Assembly (NCBI GenBank): GCA_029945375.1
Contig: CM057067.1
Span: forward strand, 992,001 to 1,056,000
Length of the DNA: 64,000 nt
Source: Agaricus subrufescens
Lineage: Eukaryota > Basidiomycota > Agaricomycetes > Agaricales > Agaricaceae
Reading direction: 5' to 3'
This document shows positions 23,440-31,724 of this stretch, in pieces. The notes below the pieces were generated by a model. The model searched no databases, was not told the DNA's origin, and saw nothing but the letters and a program-made list of their open reading frames with translations. The position numbers were made by a program, and so were the translations under genes. Numbering within the stretch: position 1 is the first letter of the stretch; every line of letters starts with the position of its first letter.

Positions 23440-24998
23440 ATGTTCACCACCACCACAACAAATACACTCGGAGTACTGCTCTATTTCATCTTACAATTAC
23501 GCGTGCATCAGGGGCCCGAAAAAAAAATCGCGTTGTGGTCAATTCTATCTCTTCCCGACGAAGTATTATTCCAGGTTCTCTACAAGCTCGATTGCTGGGG
23601 TATACTGGCTGCAAGGCTGGTGCGTATACACTTTGTTCACATTCTAATCCGATGCATCTGACATCCAGTATTAGACATGTAAGAGATTTTACACAATTAG
23701 TCAATCCCCCTTGCTGTGGCGTTTCAAGGCTCTCGAAGTGTCCTATTCGTCTGGAATCCCATTACTCGAGGAGCCGGTAGAAACCTACACGTCGGAGGAG
23801 CTAGAAGAGAAGATAATCACGCGTGCTCAGGTCTGCCAAAGATGGCGTAAATTGGACCCAGCAAATTTCCAATGGCGAAAGATTGACGTGGGCTATCGTG
23901 CTGACTCCTTTTACGAGCCACGATTGCTTCCAGGAGGGAGGTGGCTTCTGATTAACTTGGCCGGTAATGTTAGCATCATCGACTTAGATGCACCCAAAAC
24001 AGCTCGACAACCTCTGTTCGACGCAAGCAGTTCCATGGATCCCCTCAATCAATCAGCGATATGGATCGACCCAACAAAATGCTGGTTGTCCCCACGGATT
24101 GCCCTTCATTGTAGGAACACACTAGAACAGGAAGGTAAGAGTCCCTATCCAGCCATCAATTTCTCGCTAATAGTATCACAAGGCTCGAGTCGGATATGTA
24201 TCTATCAGCTGAATTCGGCTGGTCGCAGCTCTGGTATAAAGTGGAGCGCAGAGCAACTCGCCATCGTACATACTTCCGCTCGTGGCCTAAAACGTCAATT
24301 GCAACTCAACAAGGAATATGTCGTCGAGAGATGCATGCACAAGAACGGAAGTGATTATATCTTCAAGTTTTATATTTACCAGTACTCAGATGGCCCGCTT
24401 CGCCTGTGTGATTGCGACCATGAATCAAAGTCAACAGTTAGTGTGCCCTGTTCTGCAAGACTGATACTCAAATAGTCACCAGTTTTTACTTTTACCTCAA
24501 GGTCGAATCGGCGTAATCACACGGACACATATCAAAATTTCAGTTATCAGTCCGGTAGGGTCAGATGGCCTCAAGCTGGAACCCATCCTCTCCACATTGC
24601 TCGATCCAATCGACCCAATTTCTCTATACGGACAACCTTTTAAACTTCATTCTACATTCTATCATTCCTCCTTCAAATTTGCAACTCTGGATTGCATGTT
24701 CGAGATCCTGTTTCCTCATGGTACGAACGAAGTGTACCAGAAGAAGATCATGTTTACCAATGGCCCCTCACATACTTCCTTCATAGAAGGACCCTCACTC
24801 CTAATTCGACACCTGGAGAACTATTCTGTAGATTTTATCTTCTATGGACCAGAAGATGGTGGCCCAGAACAAGTTGCTTCTCAAATCTGCATCCCTGAGG
24901 ATGTGTTTCGAACCCCCCTGACACTCACCGCGTGTGATGTAGCTTCAGGACGTTTACTTACGAGCCGACATTTGGAACGCGTGTTATTACAAGTATGA
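23440..24998 (+). CDS. F-box protein, copy E
   Basis: Intact, four exons: 23440-23619, 23675-24134, 24183-24436 and 24483-24998, giving 469 residues. The N-terminal hydrophobic stretch is TLGVLLYFILQLRV and the F-box reads LPDEVLFQVLYKLD, with CKRFYTIS after intron 1. Body signatures are LLPGGRWLL, WIDPTKCWLSPRIALH, YIYQYSDGPLRLCDC, the insertion-bearing DPIDPISLYG in exon 4, and the end RHLERVLLQV. It belongs with G and I, not with C and H. The upstream flank (23330-23400) has the GTGACACGGACGTGATCCG module. It is predicted to act as an SCF adaptor; the substrate is unknown. Confidence 0.8.
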
Positions 24999-25009
24999 TG
25001 TGCTAGCTT

Positions 25010-25145
25010 TGATATTACTGCTTTTTTTTTCAAATTTCAGAACGCAATCACAGAAGTTGTTACCAGGTATAGCCATCCAGTAATCATGAAGATTTACTAG
25101 AACACTCGGTAATAGGATTATTAGACCAATACTTGAGACTGCCAA
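25010..25145 (-). pseudogene. Tail of the nuclease-like gene beside copy E
   Basis: The last exon and part of the last intron of the family gene are recognisable on the minus strand: an A-rich end, then GGTAACAACTTCTGTGATTG, equivalent to the PGNILHDCF segment, and a decayed intron. It is shorter and more diverged than the copy beside D. No reading frame remains. Confidence 0.55.
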
Positions 25146-25149
25146 TCGT

Positions 25150-25410
25150 TGATTGCTCAGGATAGCCTGCCGGGAACTAGACGAAGAAAATCTGGGCCCA
25201 TTAGTCGGATTGTGCCCGATCGAAAATGCTGACAGGTGTGGGTTTGATGCGGCGCTGTCCCGACGTTTAGTTGGGCGGCATCTGTGACATATGGGTGGTG
25301 CCTTTGCCATTGTCGTGTTTCACAACGTCTGTACAAGGAAGAGGGACCCCGCCTGACACACGCGTAGGCATCTGGCTGAGAAAATGATGGAGGGAAGAAG
25401 TACTCAGTGG
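25150..25410 (+). repeat. Duplicated CAC2 upstream sequence
   Basis: Matches about 45070-45400: CTAGACG...AAATCTGGGCC, TGATGCGGC...GCTGTCCCGACG, TTGGGCGGC, and GACCCCGCC...GACA...GGCTG.GAAAATGATGGA. The upstream part of this source lies inside the possible minus-strand gene at 44712-45305, so both flank and coding-like DNA were copied. Confidence 0.7.
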
Positions 25411-25416
25411 ATAGGA

Positions 25417-25606
25417 AGTGGGCGTAGTATTGGACTGCTTACTGCCAGGTAGAGCTGTTCGCATACAATCTACAGCCGCCTGCGAGTATGACCTCGCAGA
25501 ATGTCTTTTGCTCATTCTATTCCAGTGGAGAATTGTCCATGCCTACAATATCTAAACATGTTCTTATTCCATTTGCAGACCCAGAATTCAATGAGTTGGA
25601 CTAATA
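25417..25606 (+). pseudogene. Transcription factor fragment (exon 7 to exon 8)
   Basis: Parallels 6440-6635 of the XlnR-like gene, including its intron with TACTGCCAG before and CTCGCAG after it. This shows copying at the DNA level, not through a spliced RNA. It reads GTATTGGACT(G)CTTACTGCC, then TTGCTCATTCTATT, and ends near GAGTTGGACTA. Frame and splice sites are partly damaged. Confidence 0.78.
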
Positions 25607-25611
25607 TTAAG

Positions 25612-26195
25612 TGTTAATGTGACTGCGAAGACAGGTCAACGGTAAGTTTTCTCTGCCCAGGAGGACTATTTGACTGTTACTCAGTCAATTTCTAGGTCTT
25701 ACCTTTGCCTCAAAGTCGATTAGGCACTATCACACGATCTCATATATCACTATCTCAGTTGTCGATCCGGTAGGGTCAGACGGCCTCATGCTGCAACCGA
25801 TCTTCTCCACATCGCTGGATCCCATTTCTCTATGCCGACAATCATATCGACCTCACACTACATTTTATCATTCCCGCCCCACACCTGTGAGTCAGGGGTA
25901 TATGCTCGAGATTCAGTTTCCTCATGACACGAATGAGGTGTACCAGAAGAGGATCACGTTTGCTCATGGCCCATCTACTTCGACAACAGAAGGTCCCTCG
26001 CTCCTAATTCGGCAACTGTATGATGTTTCTGTGGATTTTGTCTTTTATGGACTAGAAGAGAGGAGGTTGGGACTCATTGCTTCTCAAATTTTCCTCCCTG
26101 CGCGTGTCTTGCGAAGCTCCTGACACTCATGGCTTGCGATGTAGCTTCAGGGCGTTTACCTACGATCCGACATTACGAACTCATGTTATTATAAA
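25612..26195 (+). pseudogene. F-box family copy F, 3' fragment
   Basis: Only the end of exon 3 (25612-25641), intron 3 and exon 4 (from about 25697) are present; the F-box itself is gone. The sequence is closest to copy D (DPISLCRQSYRPHTTFYHSR, RQLYDVSVDFVFYGLEERR). A deletion near 25738 and another near 26108 destroy the frame, and the last codon block is altered. Confidence 0.78.
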
Positions 26196-26199
26196 TCTG

Positions 26200-26410
26200 A
26201 TCTACTACCCTTATGATCATTACTTCTCTTCGCATTCCAACTTTCCACATCCTAAAAAACACTCATGAAGAGTGTCGCCGGGAATAATCATCAGGTAATC
26301 ATGAACATTTGTTAGAACACTTTAAAATACCACCATTGCTTACCCAGACTACCACTAGCTCAGGAATTTGCGCAATCATGCTAACATCACGGCTATGCCA
26401 CAGGGCCAGT
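26200..26410 (-). pseudogene. Tail of the nuclease-like gene beside copy F
   Basis: Same arrangement as after copy D: ACACTCTTCATGAGTG equivalents of the last exon, a decayed intron with AAGCAATGGTGG, then CTGAGCTAGTGGTAG and the ATGTTAGC block. It stops near 26410, where unrelated repeat sequence starts. No open frame. Confidence 0.6.
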
Positions 26411-26479
26411 GTCACGATAAGTAAGGCACCTGCTTTATTGAGTCATCATTCAATTCTTTGTGATTCTTCGAGAGCCTGT

Positions 26480-26735
26480 AGCGAGCGTAACGCAAGGAAG
26501 CCCGTAAGGAGGCATGTATCTTTGCGGGCACATTGCGGTTACGAGACCGCCGCTCCTTGTTTACTCTCCATACCGCTCGACCTACTCAAGGGTCCGCTTG
26601 CCGCTCTTTGTTCGCCCACCCAGCCACGGCTATGCATTCATCGCCTTTGTTACACACTCACGATGTAAATGGACCCGCCCGCCCTTTACAGCCTGCCTCA
26701 ACAAAGCCGCTCCGAGCAGATGGGGAAGTCTACCC
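26480..26735. repeat. Dispersed repeat R1
   Basis: GC-rich stretch resembling 30870-31140 (R2). Shared blocks include GCGTAACG, CCGCTCTTT, CCCACC(C)AGCCA, CGCCCGCCCTT and the CCTGC(C/T)TCA(A/G)C run. It has open frames on both strands in both copies but no recognisable protein. Type unknown. Confidence 0.5.
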
Positions 26736-26795
26736 AAGCGCTTTCGCCCAATACCGCTCACCAGCCCTCTTAGCATACCGTACTTACTGCTTAGC

Positions 26796-27140
26796 CATCC
26801 CTCGCTCTCTTCATTCAGTTTGTAAACCACCCAATACTACTTTGTGCATTTAGTTCTCCAAACGTGAACAAGTCTGGCCCCAAAGACTGTCACTTTTGCC
26901 ACAGAATTTTCAATATTTACTGGATAAGACACGTGGCTTATTGTGACACTGGTCCAGTGCGCGCGCGCGCTACTGTTATCAGGAAGAACATAGAAATAAT
27001 GCCGTTCTGTATCAGACCCGACAATGCTTATCTCAGGGTTTTGCAGACGAGACATGGCAGTGTTAAGCCGCTTACCGTCCCGAAAGAGAAGAGTACTTCT
27101 CTCCTGGTCTTCCACAGTTGGACACGTCTTTTTCCAGTAT
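26796..27140 (-). pseudogene. Exon 7 remnant of the nuclease-like gene before copy G
   Basis: On the minus strand it reads VEDQERSTLLFRDGKRL, then RLQNPEISIVGSDTE and VLPDNSS, the counterpart of KFVKFILSDGERWLF...VGADTG...LDNSS in the intact gene. A GCGCGCGCGCGC run sits at 26960-26971 where the Ser-rich end of exon 7 should be. The same block precedes copy I (36649-37000), as part of a longer duplication. Confidence 0.65.
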
Positions 27141-27260
27141 TTGTTGATGCCGAATTCAGTGGCAGTGGATCGGAAGTGACACGAATGTGATCCGTTTGTG
27201 ACCCATCGTCACTGGCAGAACTTCCGACTTCAACCAACACTTCTGGTCTGTGGTTTCTTC

Positions 27261-28820
27261 ATGACCTTCATGTTCTGCTCCACAACAAATACCCTCGGAG
27301 TACTGCTCCATTTCATCTTACTATTACGTGTGCGTCGGAGACCTGAGAAGCCGATCGCGTTGTATTCAATTCTATCTCTTCCCGACGAAGTATTATCCCA
27401 AATTCTCCACGACCTCGATTGTTGGAGTATAGTGGTCACAAGGCTGGTGCGTATGCACCTTGTTCACCTTCTGGCTCGATGCATCTGACATCCAGTTCTA
27501 GACATGTAAGAGATTGTACGCGACTAGTCAATCTCCCTTACTGTGGCGTTTCAAAGCTCTTGAGGTGTCCTATTCTTCTGGAGTCCCGTTACTCGAGGAG
27601 CCGGTAGAAAAATACACGTCGGAGGAGCTAGAAAAAAAGATAATCACGCGTGCTCGGGTCTGCCAAAGATGGCGTAAATTGGACCCAGCAAATTTCCAAT
27701 GGCAAAAGATTGATGTGGGCTATCGTGCTGGCTCCTTTTACGAGCCACGATTGCTTCCAGGAGGGAGATGGCTCCTGACTAACCTCGCTGGTAATGTTAG
27801 CACCATCGACCTAGATGTACCCAAACCAGCCCGACACTCTCTGTTTGACGTAAGCGATTCCGCAGACCCCATGAATCAATCAGCGATATGGATCGACCCA
27901 ACAAAATGCTGGTTGTCCCCACGGATTGCCCTTCATTGCAGGAACACACTAGAACGGGAAGGTAAGAATCTCTGTTCAGTCCATCAATTTCTTGCTAATA
28001 GTATCACAAGGCTCGAGTCGGATATGTATCTATCAGCTGAATTCGACAGGTCGCCGATCTGATATGAAGTGGAGTGCAGAGGAACTCACCACCATACATA
28101 CTTCCGCTCGTGGCCTAAAACGTCAATTGCAACTCAACAAGGATTATGTCGTCGAGAAATGCATGCACAAGAACGGAAATGATAATATCTTCAAGCTTTA
28201 TATTTACCAGTACTCAGATGGCCCGCTTCGCCTGTGTCAATGCGACCATGAACAAAAATCAACCGTCAGTGTGCCCTACTCTGCAGGACTGATACTAAAA
28301 TATTTCCCAGTTTTTCTTTTTGCCTCAAAGTCGATTCGGTGTCATCACACGGACACATATCAAAATCTCAGCTATCAGCCCGGTAGGGTCAGATGGCCTC
28401 AAGCTGGAACCCATCCTCTCCACGTTGCTCGACGCAATTTCTCCATACCGACAATCCTTTGAGCTTCATTCTACATTCTATCATTCCTACCTCAAATTTG
28501 CATCTCAGGATTGCATGCTCGAGATTCGGTTTCCTCATGGTACGAACGAGGTGTACCAGAGGAAGATAATGTTTACGAATGGTCCCTCATCTACTTCCTC
28601 CATAGAAGGACCCTCACTCTTAATTCGACATTTAGATGATTATTCTGTAGATTTTATCTTTTATGGACCAGAAGATGGCGGCGGTCCAGAGCAAGCTGCT
28701 TCTCAAATCTGCATTCCTGAGGATGTGTTTCGAACGCCCCTGGCACTCACCGCGTGTGATGTAGCTTCAGGACGTTTACTTACAAGCCGACATTTGGAAC
28801 GCGTGTTATTACAAGTATGA
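27261..28820 (+). CDS. F-box protein, copy G
   Basis: Intact, four exons: 27261-27446, 27502-27961, 28011-28264 and 28311-28820, 469 residues if the first of two in-frame ATGs (27261, 27270) is used. The F-box is LPDEVLSQILHDLDCW, then CKRLYATS. Body signatures: KYTSEELEKKIITRARV, LLPGGRWLLTN, WIDPTKCWLSPRIALH, CIYQLNSTGRRSDMKW, and an acidic-glycine insertion EDGGGPEQAASQICIPED near the end. Copy I is nearly identical over 2 kb including the upstream flank, so this is one of the youngest duplicates. No tail of the nuclease-like gene follows; chimeric debris begins within 30 bp of the stop. Confidence 0.82.
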
Positions 28821-28842
28821 TATGCTAGCTTCTGTCCCTAAG

Positions 28843-29070
28843 AAAAAGCATTTTGGGGAAGTTTGCCTGTTTCACGTACGGTATATACAATATCACCGTG
28901 CCACACTTCATCGAGGGGATTTTTGGGGGATTTTTATGGTGTCGTGCGCCATATCTAAGAAGTGACTGCCAGCGGATTTGCTATCAATCTGCTGATGCTA
29001 TCATATACATCTTCAGTTCATGGAGGAAATATTGCGTCAGTACTTCACTTTGTGATATCTGCTTATTATG
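28843..29070 (+). pseudogene. Chimeric debris: CAC2 flank joined to transcription factor piece
   Basis: 28849-28925 matches the CAC2 flank around 45432-45500 (GCATTTTGGGG.A.TTTGCC, CGGTATATA.AATATCAC, GCCACACTT). 28970-29068 matches exon 11 of the transcription factor around 7160-7250 (GCTGATGCTATCAT, CAGTACTTCACT.TG.GATAT). The order, CAC2 flank then factor, is the same as at 14903-15734 and 25150-25606. Confidence 0.7.
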
Positions 29071-29212
29071 CGGGCCATTGTTAAAGTGTCCGCAAGCGAG
29101 GCTCCGCTAAAAAACAGTGACATCGACATGATCTATCTGTGACTCATTGTCACAGAACTTCGACTTCACCGATATTGTGCAGTTTCCCGTCTGTGCTTTC
29201 CTCACGATCTTC

Positions 29213-30759
29213 ATGCCCATCACCCCAACAAACACTCTCGGAGTACTGTTTAATTTTATCTTATTATTACGCGTACACCAGAGACCTGAAAAGAAAGTCG
29301 CGTGGTGCTCAATTTTATCTCTTCCCGACGAAGTATTATCCCGAATCCTCCACGACCTCGATTGTTTGAGTATACTGGCTGCAAGGCTGGTGTGTATATG
29401 CCTCGCTGACACTCTTACCCAATGCGCTTCTGACATCCATTATTAGACGTGCAGGAGATTATATGCAACGAGTCGATCTCCCTTGCTGTGGCGCTTCAAA
29501 GCTCTTGAGGTGTCCTATACATCTGGAATCCCGTTACTTGAGGAGCCGGTAGAAAATTACACGTCGGAGGAGCTAGAACAGAAGATAGTCACGCGTGCTC
29601 GAATCAGTCAAAGATGGCGCAAGTTGGATCCAACAAATCTACAACAGCGACAGATTGACGTGGGCCGTCGTTCCCACCCTATCTACGAGTGCCGATTACT
29701 TCCCGGAGGGAGGTGGCTGCTAATTAACGAGAATGGCATTGTCAGCATCACCGACTTAGATCCACCCAAGGCAGTTCGACAAACTCTGTTCGACGTAAGC
29801 AGTTCCACGGATCCCCTCACTAAGTCAGAGATATGGATCGACCCAACGAAATACTGGTTGTCCCCACGGATTGCCCTTCATTGTTCGAACACTTCTGAAC
29901 ACCAAGGTAAGAGTGGTTCAGTCTATATATACGTCGCTAACACTATTGTTAGGCTCGAGTCGGATATGTGTCTATCAGCTGAATTCGACAGGCCGCGGGT
30001 CAAATATGAAGTGGAGCTCAGAGGAAATCATTACCATACAGACTTCGGCTCGTGGCATGAAAGATGAGCTGCGACTCGACAATGAGTATGTCCTCGAACA
30101 ATGCATGCACCGGGACGAAAGAGGCTACTTCTTCAAACTTTATATCTACCGGTACTCAGATGGCCTGCTTCGCCTGCGGGAATGTGAATGTGACCCTGAG
30201 TCAACGGTCAGTCATCCCTTCTCTGCAGGACTGATATTCAATCAATTGCTAGGTCTTGCTCTTGCCTCATAGTCGAATAGGTGTCATCACACAGACACAC
30301 ATCAAAGTTTCAGTCATCAATCCGGTAGGGTCAGATGGCCTCACATTGCAACCGATTTTCTCCACGTTGCTTGATCCAATCTTTGCACAGCGACGACCTT
30401 ATCGACTTCACTCTACATTCTATCATTCCCACCTCAGACTTGTCAAACAGGATTGCATGCTCGAAATTCAATTTCCTCATGATACAAACGAGGTGTACCA
30501 GAAGAAGATTACGCTTGCCCATGGCACATTCGGTACCTCTGCAATAGAAGGACCTTCACTCTTCATTCGACTATTGAAAGATCGTTCTGTGGATTTTATT
30601 TTCTATGAAGTGGAAGAGAGTTACCCGGGACAGGCTGCTTCTCAAATCCGCATCCCTGCGGATGTGTTTCCAACCTCCCTGATACTCATAGCTTGTGATG
30701 TGGCTTCGGGACGTGTTATTACAAGCCGATATTCAGAACGCACGTTATTGCAACTATAA
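29213..30759 (+). CDS. F-box protein, copy H
   Basis: Intact, four exons: 29213-29389, 29447-29906, 29953-30206 and 30253-30759, 465 residues. It begins MPITPTNTLGVLFNFILLLRV, with the F-box LPDEVLSRILHDLD and CRRLYATS after intron 1. It shares with copy C the run KWSSEEIITIQTSARGMK, the Tyr in WIDPTKYWLS, DPIFAQRR in exon 4, and the ending SRYSERTLLQL. The stop is TAA where C has TGA, and AT repeats follow. C and H therefore form a second subfamily, separated in the array by D to G. The flank module before it (29110-29150) is the most diverged among the intact copies. Confidence 0.8.
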
Positions 30760-30869
30760 TGATAATAATGTCAATAATAATAGAAATAAAAATACTACAT
30801 TGATTTTGGAATCAACACTCGACCAGAGTGGGAGTCTGCCACGCGAGTGATGTATGGAACTCGGCAGCA

Positions 30870-31140
30870 AGCGGCGTTCTTTGCGAATGCGTAACGGTCA
30901 CGAGCGTGGCCGCTCTTTTTCCCGAACTCGCAGGCTGGACCCACTCGACAAGTCCACTCGCCACGCTCTTTTTGCCCTCCCAGCCACTCCCAATCCATCC
31001 GACCCGTCTCTCTCGAAGTTTGCCTGGTCAAGTGATGCACTTGCCACAGCACAGGCTTCGCGTATGGGCCCGCCCGCCCTTCGCAACCTGCTTCAGCGAT
31101 GCCGCCAAGGCCCATTCCTGCTCCCTCGCATACTCTCCTA
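30870..31140. repeat. Dispersed repeat R2
   Basis: Counterpart of R1 at 26480-26735, with better preserved open frames on both strands but no known domain. It lies between copy H and the Copia element. Confidence 0.5.
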
Positions 31141-31263
31141 GCCGTAACCATCAGCATGACATCGTGCTCCCTAATATTAGACACCATGTACATACCCTAA
31201 TCATTTCCATCCTTACGTATCGTCTCGTGCCCAGACAAGTTTGGCAAAGATGGAAGTCCGTGG

Positions 31264-31642
31264 TGTTGTGAGTACTTCGACATATCACCCAATGAATCCC
31301 GTTTCTTTCTATTTCCTTAAACGGACACTTAACATCAATAGTTGATTTTACCTATTTCCGTTTCCCCATCCTACTTCTATTTCCAATATTTGTTTTCCTT
31401 TATTTTCTATCCACACGTCGTATAACTATACAGTTTATACTGCCGAAATGTTCGGGTATAAAAGACTCGGTCAGCCACCCACTCTCCTCAGTGATCAATA
31501 CGACTACACGTTGTCACTGAGGTGAGTTGGGGATATTATTTCTCCTACGTCGTACTAACAGTCGTGTAGTTTCTATTTCATATTAGGTATATAGAGTGAT
31601 CAATACGACTACACGTTGTCACTGAGTTTCTATTTCATATTA
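31264..31642 (+). repeat. Left LTR
   Basis: 379 bp, starts TGTTGTGAG and ends CATATTA (no canonical CA end). A TATA box, TATAAAAG, lies at 31457-31464, so transcription should start near 31491. From there the LTR contains two tandem leader units: 31491-31588 with a 48-nt intron-like insert (31522-31569: GTGAGT, TACTAAC, TAG), and 31596-31642 without it. Confidence 0.93.
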
Positions 31643-31654
31643 GGTTATGGGCCC
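31643..31654 (+). other. Primer binding site, initiator tRNA-Met anticodon arm
   Basis: GGTTATGGGCCC directly follows the LTR. Its complement, GGGCCCATAACC, is the anticodon stem-loop of eukaryotic initiator tRNA-Met with the CAT anticodon in the middle. This is the internal (half-tRNA) priming site known from Drosophila copia, and not the usual 3'-end site. Confidence 0.8.
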
Positions 31655-31724
31655 CGGTTTGCTCTACTAAATCCAGAAAAAGAACAACGTACATTTGAAA
31701 TAACATCTCGATCACCACTCCACA

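Noticed and set aside
26955..26975. GCGCGCGCGC run as a Z-DNA or regulatory element
   Set aside because: It lies inside a decayed exon 7 copy and is shorter and interrupted at the equivalent place before copy I; most likely a mutation product.
31491..31642. CRISPR-like or hairpin repeat in the LTR
   Set aside because: Only two units, explained by the duplicated leader; the CAGTGA/TCACTGA arms are part of that leader.
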